The notes: a model not told the origin generated them from the letters alone. A stretch of 64,000 bases of DNA from Methylocaldum sp002005105 (GCF_051027545.1 NZ_CP194902.1:4712001-4776000), one strand, 5' to 3'; shown: positions 16,034 through 25,036, counted from the first letter of the stretch. Program-made: numbers and translations.

Positions 16034-17587
16034 ATGAAAATTCTCGCCGTCCACCCCAGTCCCCTGATGTACACCAAGGTCTTTCTCCGTCTCGAGCCTT
16101 TAGGTTTGGAAATGGTGGCGGAATCGGCACGCCGCCTGGGGCACTCGGTCCGCCTGATCGATCTTCAGGTCGAGACCCACCGGGATTTCTACCGGATGCT
16201 GGAAACCTGGCGGCCAGACGTCGTGGCCTTCGCCCTCAATTACCTGGCCAATGTTCCGGAAGTGATCGATCTCGCCAAGGACGCCAAGGACCGGCTACCC
16301 GACAGCTTCGTCTGCATCGGCGGGCACAGCGCCTCGTTCACGGCCAAGGACCTGCTGGAACACGGCGAGGGCAAGATCGATTGCGTGCTGCGCGGCGAGG
16401 GCGAAGCCGGATTTCCGAAGCTCTTGGAGGCGATCGAGCACGACCGCGATTCGGTGCATAAGGTACCGGGAGCCGTCACGGCCGACGGCGAAGGTCCGCC
16501 GCCCGGCTTCGTGGCCGACCTCGACGATGTCAGCCCGGCGCGGGATTTGGTGCGGCATCGCCGCAAATATTTCCTCGGCACTCTCGATCCCTGTGCCTCG
16601 GTCGAATTCACCCGCGGCTGTCCCTGGGACTGCTCCTTTTGCAGCGCCTGGACCTTTTACGGCCGCAGCTACCGCGTGATGAGCCCGGAGAAGATCGTCG
16701 AGGACCTGAGCCGCGTCCGGGAACCCGGCGTCTTCATCGTCGACGACGTGGCTTTCATCCAGGACAAGCACGGCTTCGAAATCGGCGAAGCCATCGCCCG
16801 ACGCGGAATCAAGAAGGAGTATTACCTCGAGACACGGGGCGACGTGCTGCTCCGCAACAAGGACGTGTTCCGGTTCTGGAAAACGCTGGGCATGGAATAC
16901 ATGTTTCTCGGGGTCGAGGCCATCGACGAGGCCGGTCTCGCTCTTTATCGGAAGCGGGTGAGCCTGTCCAAGAACTTCGAGGCGCTCGAATTCGCCCGCT
17001 CCCTGGGGATCACCGTCGCCATCAACATCATCGCCGACCCCGATTGGGACCGGGACCGCTTCGAAACCATCCGCCAGTGGTGTCTGGAGATTCCGGAGAT
17101 CGTCAACATCAGCGTCAACACGCCCTACCCCGGCACCGAAACCTGGCACACCGAATCACGAAAGCTGACCACCCGCGACTACCGTTTGTTCGACATCCAG
17201 CATGCCGTCCTGCCCACCCGGCTGCCGCTGCCCGAGTTCTACGCGGAACTGGTGAAAACCCAGCAGGTGCTCAATCTGAAACACATGGGCTGGGAATCCC
17301 TCAAAGGCGCGGCCGGCATCGTCTTCCGCCGTCTGCTGCGGGGCCAGACCAACTTCCTGAAAAGCCTGTGGAAATTCAACAGCGTCTTCAACCCGGAACT
17401 GCAACTGGCGGACCACCGGCGCCCGGTCAAATACGAGATGTCCCTGCCGCCCGAACGCAGCGAGCAGAAATTCAAGCCGCAAACCCTTTACGTCCACGAG
17501 ATCCGCGAACGCAAGCCGCGCGCGCTGGACGAGGCTACCGAGCGCTTCGTCGACGAAAGCCGAACGGGGGCCTTGGCCGAGTCCTGA
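16034..17587 (+). CDS. hpnR: Hopanoid C-3 methylase, B12-binding radical SAM
   Basis: 517 residues. The N-terminal ~150 residues form a cobalamin-binding fold (LAVHPSPLMYTKVFLRLEPL; VCIGGHSASFTAKDLLEHGE). The radical SAM core has C196-x3-C200-x2-C203 in RGCPWDCSFCSAW. The protein closely follows remembered HpnR from Methylococcus, including ETRGDVLLRNKDVFRFWK and VNISVNTPYPGTE. HpnR adds a methyl group at C-3 of the hopanoid A ring and is characteristic of certain methanotrophs. ATG 16034 was chosen over 15926 because homologues start at MKILAVHPS. No other hopanoid gene is in the window. Confidence 0.93.
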   Translation: MKILAVHPSPLMYTKVFLRLEPLGLEMVAESARRLGHSVRLIDLQVETHRDFYRMLETWRPDVVAFALNYLANVPEVIDLAKDAKDRLPDSFVCIGGHSASFTAKDLLEHGEGKIDCVLRGEGEAGFPKLLEAIEHDRDSVHKVPGAVTADGEGPPPGFVADLDDVSPARDLVRHRRKYFLGTLDPCASVEFTRGCPWDCSFCSAWTFYGRSYRVMSPEKIVEDLSRVREPGVFIVDDVAFIQDKHGFEIGEAIARRGIKKEYYLETRGDVLLRNKDVFRFWKTLGMEYMFLGVEAIDEAGLALYRKRVSLSKNFEALEFARSLGITVAINIIADPDWDRDRFETIRQWCLEIPEIVNISVNTPYPGTETWHTESRKLTTRDYRLFDIQHAVLPTRLPLPEFYAELVKTQQVLNLKHMGWESLKGAAGIVFRRLLRGQTNFLKSLWKFNSVFNPELQLADHRRPVKYEMSLPPERSEQKFKPQTLYVHEIRERKPRALDEATERFVDESRTGALAES

Positions 17588-17722
17588 CGCGGTTCGTCGG
17601 CAAAGGATTGCCGACGAACCTTTCTACAACCAAACCGAAAAATGCTCTTGCAGTCGCCATAGCCATGGCAGAAGAGATCGGCCAACGGCGAGCATCAGCA
17701 AAACCGGAGCCTGCATTAGAAG
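17588..17722. repeat. Degenerate MITE remnant between hpnR and the FAD oxidase
   Basis: GGTTCGTCGGCAAAGGATTG followed by CCGACGAACC makes one palindromic core unit, and ACCGAAAAATGCTCTT near 17634-17649 resembles a decayed right end of the TAGAGCGTTTTC family. The left end is absent. It lies at the 3' ends of two convergent genes, both within 140 bases. Confidence 0.45.
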
Positions 17723-19327
17723 TCACATCGCCCGTCTCAGATGCAATGGTCTCGCATACGAGAACGAATCCATCACCCTGCCCGGGCTCATCCGGTTCTG
17801 CGGGTCCCAAATCGCCTTGAATTCGCGGAATGCTTGAACCAACGCGTCGCCGTACAGTTTGGGCAAAAGGTCCGCTCGTGCCGGTTCGTCGGCCTGTTCG
17901 GTGGACAGTGAACCGTTGTAACGCACGACAAGGTCCGTCTTTTCGTCGACGAAAGCCCTCCAATGTCGGATGCGTTCGTGCGCGATGAAGTCGATCCGAT
18001 AGTGGATACAGCCCTCGCCGAAATGGCCGTACAAAGAACAGCGATAACCGTATTTATCGAGCAACGCCCGGTATTCCCTCAAATACGGACCGACATCCTG
18101 AGGATGCACGGCCGCATCCTCCCAAATCGGCCGGACCATCCGCAATCCCGCCCCATGGGTAGTCGCCGTAAGTCCGGCCTCCCGGAACTTCCGTATCCGG
18201 GCTTCATCACGAGGATCGTCCAGCAGCTTCATGGACGGAGCCCCTGGTTTGCAGCGCAGTTCGTCCATGAGTTGCCGCGCTCTGCCGGCGGATTCTTCCT
18301 GAGTTTCGCCTCCGAACTCCAGGATCAGCCAGCCGCGCCCCGCAGGCAGCAGTTGCAATTCCTCCAAGCGCATTTGTTTGGCCTTCATGGACCTGACGAG
18401 CGAGTCGTCGATGCCTTCGAGGCCGATGGGTTTGAACGCCATGAGTTCGGCAATGTGGTCGGCGGCCCGGAAAATGTCCGGATAACCCAGCACCAGCAGC
18501 GTGCGCACGGGCGGGCTCGGCACCAGGCGCAATTCCGCATGCAGGACAATAACGCAGGTTTCCTCGGTACCGACCAGTGCGCGAGCGAGATTGAAGCCGT
18601 TCTCGGGCAGCAATTGATCTATCGCATAGCCGGAGAGGCGGCGCGGAATCTTGGGAAAGCGTGCCCGGATCGTATCGGCGTATTTGTCGCGCAACGCCTT
18701 TAGGCCGGCATAGATCTCCCCGCGCCGGCCGCCGCCGCGAATGATGGCCTCCAAATCCTCCTCCGAGGTCGGACCGACGGTCATGCGCAGCCCGTCGTAA
18801 GTGAGGATGTCCAACCTGTGGACATTATCGGCGGTATGCCCGGCCATGACCGAGTGCAGTCCGCACGCGTTGCTGCCTATCATGCCGCCCAGAGTGCAGT
18901 GAGCGTGGTTCGATGGGTCGGGACCGAAGGTCAGATGGTGCTCCTCCGCTTTACTCCGCAGAGAATCGAGTGCGCATCCCGGCTCCACGACTGCCCGCTG
19001 CCGTGAGGGGTCGATGGCGAGAACGCCCCGAAGATACTTGGACATGTCGATGATCACGACGGAGTTGCGCCACGGCACGGCCAAGCGGGTTCCTCCCCCG
19101 TGCGTCGTGATGGGCGTATCGTGTTTGCGGCAGGCGGCAACGGTCTCGACCACGTCGTTGACGTCGCGCGGGATGACCACGCCGATCGGCATCTGCTGGT
19201 AGTCGGCTGCGTCCGCCGCGTAGAGCGCGCGGCTGCGGAAATCGAACCGGACCTCGCCGCGAACACGTTTGCGAATGGCGATGGCCAGAGCCTCCGCCGC
19301 TGTAGCGTTTAGAATTGAATGCACCAT
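17723..19327 (-). CDS. FAD-linked oxidase (GlcD/large D-lactate dehydrogenase N-terminal half)
   Basis: 534 residues. An FAD-binding PCMH/VAO N-terminus (PIGVVIPRDVNDVVETVAAC, THGGGTRLAVPW, GMIGSNACGLHSVMAGHTAD) is followed by the FAD-linked oxidase C domain ending in SLYGHFGEGCIHYRID and DPQNRMSPGRVMDSF. Close relatives are often about 1000 residues with a C-terminal 4Fe-4S/CCG half that continues after the equivalent position; here translation stops soon after. Either a stand-alone form or a gene that lost its 3' half. Substrate unknown, likely a 2-hydroxy acid. MITE remnants lie just downstream. Confidence 0.78.
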   Translation of the reverse strand: MVHSILNATAAEALAIAIRKRVRGEVRFDFRSRALYAADAADYQQMPIGVVIPRDVNDVVETVAACRKHDTPITTHGGGTRLAVPWRNSVVIIDMSKYLRGVLAIDPSRQRAVVEPGCALDSLRSKAEEHHLTFGPDPSNHAHCTLGGMIGSNACGLHSVMAGHTADNVHRLDILTYDGLRMTVGPTSEEDLEAIIRGGGRRGEIYAGLKALRDKYADTIRARFPKIPRRLSGYAIDQLLPENGFNLARALVGTEETCVIVLHAELRLVPSPPVRTLLVLGYPDIFRAADHIAELMAFKPIGLEGIDDSLVRSMKAKQMRLEELQLLPAGRGWLILEFGGETQEESAGRARQLMDELRCKPGAPSMKLLDDPRDEARIRKFREAGLTATTHGAGLRMVRPIWEDAAVHPQDVGPYLREYRALLDKYGYRCSLYGHFGEGCIHYRIDFIAHERIRHWRAFVDEKTDLVVRYNGSLSTEQADEPARADLLPKLYGDALVQAFREFKAIWDPQNRMSPGRVMDSFSYARPLHLRRAM

Positions 19328-19638
19328 CGGACCTCCATGTCAGATAGACGTGCAATTACTTCCGAGAAAGAAACACCCGCCGGCGATCCTTGCCGTTAGC
19401 GCCGAATCGATTCTAAACCTTCGCGCGGCTAAGACATAGTCCCGCCAGCCCTAACCAAGGCATCTACACAAGCATCCAAAGCCACCCTTCCGTGCCGGGT
19501 GACAAATTGTGCAGATACCTATGCCGCCATAGGGAACAATCCAATGCCGCCCGAGTCACTTCGATAAGGCATAGTGGAACGGCCTCCGTTCCGGCAATGT
19601 GAAATGTCAATCGGCCGGCGAGAAAGGGCATCGGAGGC
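19328..19638. other. Spacer between FAD oxidase and amidinotransferase remnant
   Basis: About 310 bases. Contains the FAD oxidase leader (a GGAGG lies 5-10 bases upstream of its start codon on the minus strand) and sequence that does not continue the amidinotransferase frame. No repeat or hairpin stood out. Confidence 0.4.
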
Positions 19639-20091
19639 TTGTGCGCAAACCCCATGAATCACGGTAGAGACGTTGCATTTATCCGCGTTCACGAAATCGA
19701 AAGCCGCTGCCGGCAACCCATGCACATCGACACCACCATTCTGCCTTTGGCGGAAAGCCGGTTGCTGGTCAATCCGGAATACGTCGACGTCGGCCGGCTT
19801 CCGGAGATGCTCAAGTCTTGGGATATCCTGGTCGCACCCGAGCCCGATCCGACGCCGAGCACGTTTCTACAGCTCGTATCCATGTCCAGCCGTTGGCTGA
19901 GCGTCAACGTGCTCTCGATCGACGAAAAGCGAATGATCGTCGAAAAAGACCAGCCGTCGATGATACGGCTCTTGGAACGGCACGGCTTCGAGCCGATTCC
20001 CTGCTCGTTTGCGAGCTATGCGCCGCTCGGCGGTTCGTTCCATTGCGCCACCCTGGACATTCGACGACGCGGCGAACGGCAGTGTTATTAA
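19639..20091 (+). pseudogene. C-terminal fragment of a glycine amidinotransferase-like gene
   Basis: The frame from about 19650 reads the last ~140 residues of an amidinotransferase: CRQPMHIDTTILPLAESRLL, EMLKSWDILVAPEPDP, SMSSRWLSVNVLSIDEKRMI and PLGGSFHCATLDIRRRG, where the late Cys corresponds to the catalytic Cys of the family. The N-terminal two thirds, including the catalytic Asp and the first His, are missing and are not found upstream. The stop TAA (20089-20091) is formed by the multi-hairpin element that starts at 20087. Full-length relatives make guanidinoacetate-type products. Confidence 0.75.
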
Positions 20092-20233
20092 CCCGGCCTA
20101 TATTTATAGGCCGGGTTAATCCGGGGCAGGGATGCCCCGGCGCGGCGACAAGCCGCGTGAGCCCAGGCCGGGCGTGTACCGGGCCTGGGCGGCGGCCCGA
20201 AATACCAGGAGGGTATTTACGGGCCTGATTAAT
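20087..20233 (+). repeat. Multi-hairpin 3' element, copy 2 (full form)
   Basis: Same five hairpins as copy 1, in the same order. The central bases of the first palindrome read TATATTTATA instead of TATAAATATA. The element begins inside the stop codon region of the amidinotransferase fragment and ends 33 bases before the DUF421 start. It lies on the same strand as both genes. Confidence 0.87.
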
Positions 20234-20266
20234 ATTTCTAAGGATTTCTTACCGCAAGGAGGCACT

Positions 20267-20800
20267 ATGTTTTTCGACAATTGGATGAGTCTCGTGAGAA
20301 CCGGCGTGGTGGGTGTGTGCGCCTATGTCCTGCTGGTGCTGCTTTTGCGGGTCTCGGGCAAACGCACCCTGTCCAAGCTCAACGCCTTCGACCTCGTGGT
20401 GACCGTGGCATTGGGTTCCACCTTGGCGACGGTGTTGCTGACGAAGAACGTGACCTTGGCCGATGGCGTGCTGGCCTTCGCCCTGCTCATCTTTCTTCAG
20501 TGGGCTTTGGCCTGGCTGTCGGCCCGGTCCAGCACGGTAAGCCGTATGGTCAAAGACGAACCGCGCCTGCTGTTCCATCGAGGCCAATTCCTGCACGCGG
20601 CGCTCAAGGCGGAACGGGTTACCGAGGGAGAAATCCTGCAGGCTCTCCGCACCCAGGGGATCGCGTCGCCCGACCAAGTGGGCGCGGTGGTTCTGGAAAC
20701 CGACGGCAGCTTCAGCGTCCTGCAAAACATCGACACCGGCGGCGCTTCGAGCCTGGCGGGGGTGCGCGGCAGCGAACACGAGACCTCGACCGCGGCCTAG
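20267..20800 (+). CDS. DUF421/YetF-like membrane protein
   Basis: 177 residues: three hydrophobic segments at roughly residues 8-28, 45-65 and 68-88, the conserved SGKRTLSKLNAFDLVVTVALGST signature between the first two (given here in part), then a cytosolic domain with EPRLLFHRGQFLHAALKAER and a C-terminal VVLETDGSFSVLQ. This is the DUF421 architecture. Function is unknown in general. The start was set by AAGGAGG before ATG 20267. The mechanosensitive channel gene follows about 300 bases later on the same strand. Confidence 0.85.
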   Translation: MFFDNWMSLVRTGVVGVCAYVLLVLLLRVSGKRTLSKLNAFDLVVTVALGSTLATVLLTKNVTLADGVLAFALLIFLQWALAWLSARSSTVSRMVKDEPRLLFHRGQFLHAALKAERVTEGEILQALRTQGIASPDQVGAVVLETDGSFSVLQNIDTGGASSLAGVRGSEHETSTAA

Positions 20801-20806
20801 CCTCTC

Positions 20807-20992
20807 TTGATTCTGCTGCTGATCCATAAGCTGCTGCCCGGCCGGCAAGTGCCGTGGAGGGCCAGGCCGGAAACGCTGTTTCGCCGTTGGCTGCCCCGAG
20901 TGCTGCGAATTCTGCTGGTCGGATTCGGGATGTTTCTTGCGGCTGACGTGGTGCTGCGGGCGCTGGGCTTGGAACTGCCGTTCGGGGAATAA
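20807..20992 (+). CDS. Small hydrophobic ORF (61 aa), doubtful
   Basis: A TTG-initiated frame between DUF421 and mscS reads 61 residues with one probable membrane segment (LRILLVGFGMFLAADVVLRA). It has no good binding site and could be the remains of a longer membrane protein. Listed because it is the only plausible coding sequence in the gap and has codon use like its neighbours. Confidence 0.3.
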   Translation: MILLLIHKLLPGRQVPWRARPETLFRRWLPRVLRILLVGFGMFLAADVVLRALGLELPFGE

Positions 20993-21093
20993 AGGCTGCG
21001 CGATCGGGCTCTGTCTTTCCGGATTCGAGCCAATGCGGATAAAAACCGTCCGTCGCCGGTCGGTACCGTAAAGGCGAACAGGAAACTGCCGAC

Positions 21094-22107
21094 ATGGATG
21101 AAATCATTCGCTTGGTGGGCCCTAGCCGGGCCGTGGAAATTTTCGGGATTCGGCTGGTCGGCATCAATGCCGAGAACGGCAAGAAGCTCCTGATGAGTCT
21201 TCTCCTGATCGCCATGATTTTTCTGTTGCGATGGGCGATCCGTCAGGGCTCGAAATTCATCTTCCGCCGCCGCCCCGACGAGCAGACCGAATTCTGGGCG
21301 CGCCAAACGATCCAGCTCATTACCGCCTTTCTGTTGTTGTTGGGACTCGCCTCCATCTGGTTCAACGACCCGACCCGGCTCGCCACCGCCTTGGGCCTCG
21401 TGACGGCAGGTCTCGCTTTCGCCCTGCAGCGGGTGGTCACCGCGGCAGCGGGTTATTTCGTGATCTTGAGAGGCAAGACCTTCCATGTGGGCGACCGCAT
21501 CGTCATGGGCGGCGTGCGCGGCGATGTGGTGGCCTTGGGCTTCATGCAGACGACGATCATGGAAATGGGCCAGCCGCCGTCGGTGCAGGCTGCCGATCCG
21601 GCCATGTGGGTGCGAAGCCGGGAATACACCGGCCGTCTGGTCACGGTCAGCAACGCCAGGATTTTCGACGAGCCGGTTTACAACTACACCCGCGACTTCC
21701 CCTATATTTGGGAAGAACTGAGCCTCCCGATTCCGTACCGGGCCGACCGCGAACGCGCCGAGCGCATCGTCACGGAAGCTGCCCTGCGCCACACGATCAC
21801 GACCAATAAGCTCGGGCAGGAGGCCTTGGAAGAGATGCAGCGGCGCTATTTCCTGAAACCGACCGAGATCGGGCCGCGGGTCTATTACCGCCTGACCGAT
21901 AATTGGCTGGAGCTGACCGTGCGCTTCATCGTGCGCGACCGCGGCATTCGCGAAGCCAAGGACGCGCTGAGCCGCGACATCCTCCAGGGCTTCGAACAGG
22001 CCGGCATCGAACTCGCTTCGGCAACCTTCGAGATCGTGGGAGTTCCGCCGCTTCGGATCGAGAAAGAGTCGCGGATTCAGCCTGCCGGCGCGTTCGATCA
22101 TACGTAA
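21094..22107 (+). CDS. MscS-family mechanosensitive channel (small)
   Basis: 337 residues. Three membrane segments lie in the first ~125 residues; the third is the pore helix (LVTAGLAFALQRVVTAAAGY). A beta domain with FHVGDRIVMGGVRGDVVALG and a C-terminal cytosolic domain (LVTVSNARIFDEPVYNYTRD) follow. A charged insert near residue 165 differs from E. coli MscS. It would gate on membrane tension to release solutes after osmotic downshift, fitting an organism that makes sucrose. The sequence ends in-frame with a normal stop; a cytochrome gene begins 77 bases later. Confidence 0.88.
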   Translation: MDEIIRLVGPSRAVEIFGIRLVGINAENGKKLLMSLLLIAMIFLLRWAIRQGSKFIFRRRPDEQTEFWARQTIQLITAFLLLLGLASIWFNDPTRLATALGLVTAGLAFALQRVVTAAAGYFVILRGKTFHVGDRIVMGGVRGDVVALGFMQTTIMEMGQPPSVQAADPAMWVRSREYTGRLVTVSNARIFDEPVYNYTRDFPYIWEELSLPIPYRADRERAERIVTEAALRHTITTNKLGQEALEEMQRRYFLKPTEIGPRVYYRLTDNWLELTVRFIVRDRGIREAKDALSRDILQGFEQAGIELASATFEIVGVPPLRIEKESRIQPAGAFDHT

Positions 22108-22184
22108 TATCCGCTAACGACAGACGCGTCGTTTTCGTCTAATTTGAGGTATCGCCCGCCTCAATCGTTTATCGGCCGCTTTAG

Positions 22185-22709
22185 ATGGGAAGCATTAAGC
22201 GCCTTGTATTGTTGAGCTCGGCCGCGGCAGCGGCATCATCGGCGTTATTTCCCGTATTTGGCCAGGAATGGGGGGCGAGACCGCTGCATCGCCCCAGCGC
22301 CGCCCAATTGCTGGAAGTGCCCATCTCCGGCAATCCGATCGTCCCGCGGCGCGGACTGCCGATCGAGAATCCGTACGCGAACGATGCCGGCGCCATCGTG
22401 CAGGGCCGAAAGCTGTTCGACAGCCTGAATTGCAGCGGTTGTCATGCCCCCTTGGGCGGAGGCGGCATGGGTCCGCCCTTGAGCGACCGCGACTGGATCT
22501 ACGGCGGAGAACCCGCCGCGATCTATCTCAGCATCGCGCAAGGCCGTCCCAACGGTATGCCGGCCTGGAGCCGGGCCTTGCCGCCGCAGTCCATTTGGCA
22601 ACTGGTGACCTATATCCGAACGCTCGGCGGAGCGCCCGCACCGGACGCCGGCTCGACGGAAAAGCCGGCCCATCCCGATTCGGGTCGTGGACGCGGCTCC
22701 CAACGATGA
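22185..22709 (+). CDS. xoxG: Cytochrome c, XoxG-like electron acceptor
   Basis: 174 residues: a signal peptide, a CxxCH motif at C83-S-G-C86-H87, and the class I tail MGPPLSDRDWIYGGE...GRPNGMPAW with the Met ligand in GMP. This pattern matches the cytochromes that accept electrons from PQQ methanol dehydrogenases. It overlaps the second cytochrome gene by four bases and lies two genes upstream of the PQQ enzyme. The assignment as dedicated acceptor rests on context. Confidence 0.75.
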   Translation: MGSIKRLVLLSSAAAAASSALFPVFGQEWGARPLHRPSAAQLLEVPISGNPIVPRRGLPIENPYANDAGAIVQGRKLFDSLNCSGCHAPLGGGGMGPPLSDRDWIYGGEPAAIYLSIAQGRPNGMPAWSRALPPQSIWQLVTYIRTLGGAPAPDAGSTEKPAHPDSGRGRGSQR

Positions 22710-23062
22710 AGGCAACGGTACTCAAGCACCTCGTCGCGTTCACGATCTGCCTGGCCGGCGATGCCGGCGCAGCGCCTTCCGTGGCGCAGCTCGAACGTGA
22801 GGGTTACCAGGTGTTCATCGAGCGCTGCGGCGTCTGTCATGCCGTCCGCGGAACCAATGCCTACGGCATTTTGGGTCCCGACCTGACCCATCTGATGAGC
22901 CGGCGTTACATCGGCGCGGGGACGCTCCCGAATACGGTAGGCAATCTCGGAGGTTGGATCGCGGATGCGCAGGCGCAAAAGCCGGGCTGCTTCATGCCGA
23001 CCATGGATCTCTCCGGCCCGGAATTGCAGGCGGTGCTCGCTTATCTCCAGACTCTGCGCTGA
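22706..23062 (+). CDS. Small c-type cytochrome
   Basis: 118 residues with a signal peptide (to about residue 22) and one haem motif C41-G-V-C44-H45; the axial Met is probably in FMPTMDLSG. ATG 22706 overlaps the preceding cytochrome stop (ATGA), implying coupled translation. Probable second electron carrier of the PQQ dehydrogenase chain. SoxX-like sequence features (LGPDLTHLMSRRYIGAGTLP) leave its exact class open; the Cys in KPGCFMP is unpaired. Confidence 0.75.
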   Translation: MKATVLKHLVAFTICLAGDAGAAPSVAQLEREGYQVFIERCGVCHAVRGTNAYGILGPDLTHLMSRRYIGAGTLPNTVGNLGGWIADAQAQKPGCFMPTMDLSGPELQAVLAYLQTLR

Positions 23063-23081
23063 ATGGCTGGGACCGCGTCCG

Positions 23082-23226
23082 ATGTAGGTCGGGAATCCTT
23101 TCACGGCGCATTTGTCGGCAAAGGATTGCCGACCTACGATTAACGTCGCGCCCGAAGTAGGTCGGGAATCCTTTCCCGACACAGCGGGTCGACAAGCCGG
23201 CTTTCCGGCAAAGGATTGTTGATCTA
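23082..23226. repeat. Two tandem GTAGGTCGG-type core units upstream of the PQQ enzyme
   Basis: GTAGGTCGGGAATCCTTTC with its inverse AAAGGATTGCCGACCTAC (23083-23140), then a second inverted pair (23157-23226). These are the cores of the TAGAGCGTTTTC MITEs without the outer ends. The second unit runs to within 20 bases of the dehydrogenase start, so it forms the 5' leader of that gene. Confidence 0.6.
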
Positions 23227-23245
23227 CAGCTGGAGGAGAGACCGG

Positions 23246-25036
23246 ATGATCCGATCGATGCTGTGTTTGCTGATTTCTGCCGCCTGTTCGGGATGGCTGG
23301 CGAATGCCCCGGCTTCGGACGAGGTCGTCCGCCTTTCTCAGGACGACGGCCAATGGGTGATGGCCGCCAAGAATTACGCCAATACCCGCTTCAGCGGCCT
23401 GGATCAGATCAACGCCGGCAACGTCAAACAGCTCCGCGTCGCCTGGGTGTTTTCGACCGGAGTGCTCAACGGCCACGAGGCGGCGCCGCTGGTCGTGAAG
23501 GATACGATGTACCTCGTCACCCCCTGGCCCAATCTTCTCTACGCCTTGGACTTGAATCAGGCCGGCGCGATCAAGTGGGTGTACAAGCCGAACCCCAGCC
23601 GAGCCGCGCAGGGCGTGGCCTGTTGCGACGTGGTGAACCGCGGGGCGGCCTACGCCGAGGGAAAAATCTTCTTCAACACGCTGGACAATCATACCGTGGC
23701 GGTCGATGCGGCCACGGGCAAGGAAGCGTGGAAAACCAAGCTGGGCGAAATCGCCATGGGCGAAACCATGACCATGGCCCCCATCGTGGTGAAGAACAAG
23801 GTTCTGGTCGGCAACAGCGGCGGCGAGATGGGCGTGCGCGGCTGGATCACCGCGCTCGATACCCGTAACGGCCGGATCCTCTGGCAGGCGTACAGCACGG
23901 GGCCGGACAAGGACGTATTGATCGGACCGGATTTCAAGCCGCCTTACGTAACCGGCGAGAACCTGGGCGCGACCACCTGGCCGTCCGAGACGGCCTGGCA
24001 AATCGGCGGCGGGACGGTCTGGGGCTGGATTTCCTACGACCCGGAAGCCGATCTGATCTATTACGGCACCTCCAACGCCGGCCCCTGGAATGCCGTGCAA
24101 CGCCCCGGCGACAACAAATGGACCTCTTCGGTGTTCGCCCGCGATCCCGACACCGGCATGGCGCGCTGGGCCTACCAGTGGAATCCGCACGATCTCTACG
24201 ACTACGACGGCATCAACGAGAACGTGCTACTCGACCTGAATATCGGCGGCCAGGATCGCAAGGTCTTGGTGCATGCCGACCGCAACGGCTACATGTACGT
24301 GATGGACCGGCTGACCGGCGAAATCATTTCCGCCGAGCCGTTCGTCTATACCAACACGGTCAAGCGCGTCGACCTGAAGACCGGCATCCCGGATCTGGCG
24401 ACCGGCAAAGAACCGCAACTCGGCAAGTTCGTGAAAGATATCTGCCCCGCCCCGCCGGGCGGCAAGGACTGGCAGCCCATGGCTTATTCGCCGCGCACGG
24501 GCTTTCTTTACGTGCCCCACAACAACCTCTGTTTCGACATGAGAACCATGGAAGTGGGCTATATCGCGGGAACGCCCTATGTGGGCGCCGAAGTCGCGAT
24601 GAAGGCGGGACCGGGCGGCAACCGCGGCTTCTTTACCGCCTGGGACCCGGTCCAGAACAAGAAAGTGTGGACCATCGAGGAGCCGTTTCCGGCCTGGAGC
24701 GGCGCCCTGGCGACGGCGGGCGATGTGGTGTTCTACGGGACCATGGACCGCTGGTTCAAGGCGGTGGACGCAAAGACCGGCCGGGAGTTGTGGAAGTTTC
24801 GGACCGGCTCCGGCGTGATCGGCCAGCCCATCACCTACCGGGGCCCCGATGGCAAACAATATGTCGCGGTGCTGGCGGGCGTCGGCGGCTGGTCCGGCGC
24901 GGTGGTGTCGGGCGAGTTGGACCCCAAGGTTCCGTACGGCGCACTGGGTTTCGTCGGGGCGATGCAAGACTTGCCCAAAGTCACGGGCGAAGGCGGCACC
25001 TTATACGTCTTCGCGCTGCCGGAGGAGCAGCCATGA
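23246..25036 (+). CDS. xoxF: Lanthanide-type PQQ-dependent alcohol (methanol) dehydrogenase
   Basis: 596 residues with a signal peptide, eight-bladed propeller repeats (LYALDLNQAG, AVDAATGKEAW, ITALDTRNGRILW), a vicinal disulfide C126-C127 (GVACCDVV) and the catalytic Asp319 in YDYDGINEN. Asp321, two residues later, is the extra metal ligand seen in lanthanide-dependent XoxF/ExaF enzymes; calcium MxaF has Ala there. GGAGGAG precedes ATG 23246. The gene overlaps xoxJ by four bases and follows two cytochromes. Substrate could be methanol or another alcohol; the exact XoxF or ADH clade cannot be fixed by eye. Confidence 0.85.
   Translation: MIRSMLCLLISAACSGWLANAPASDEVVRLSQDDGQWVMAAKNYANTRFSGLDQINAGNVKQLRVAWVFSTGVLNGHEAAPLVVKDTMYLVTPWPNLLYALDLNQAGAIKWVYKPNPSRAAQGVACCDVVNRGAAYAEGKIFFNTLDNHTVAVDAATGKEAWKTKLGEIAMGETMTMAPIVVKNKVLVGNSGGEMGVRGWITALDTRNGRILWQAYSTGPDKDVLIGPDFKPPYVTGENLGATTWPSETAWQIGGGTVWGWISYDPEADLIYYGTSNAGPWNAVQRPGDNKWTSSVFARDPDTGMARWAYQWNPHDLYDYDGINENVLLDLNIGGQDRKVLVHADRNGYMYVMDRLTGEIISAEPFVYTNTVKRVDLKTGIPDLATGKEPQLGKFVKDICPAPPGGKDWQPMAYSPRTGFLYVPHNNLCFDMRTMEVGYIAGTPYVGAEVAMKAGPGGNRGFFTAWDPVQNKKVWTIEEPFPAWSGALATAGDVVFYGTMDRWFKAVDAKTGRELWKFRTGSGVIGQPITYRGPDGKQYVAVLAGVGGWSGAVVSGELDPKVPYGALGFVGAMQDLPKVTGEGGTLYVFALPEEQP

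Noticed and set aside
17963..18703. 246-residue frame on the plus strand
   Set aside because: It lies wholly inside the FAD oxidase gene on the opposite strand; the latter has clear motifs, this one has none.
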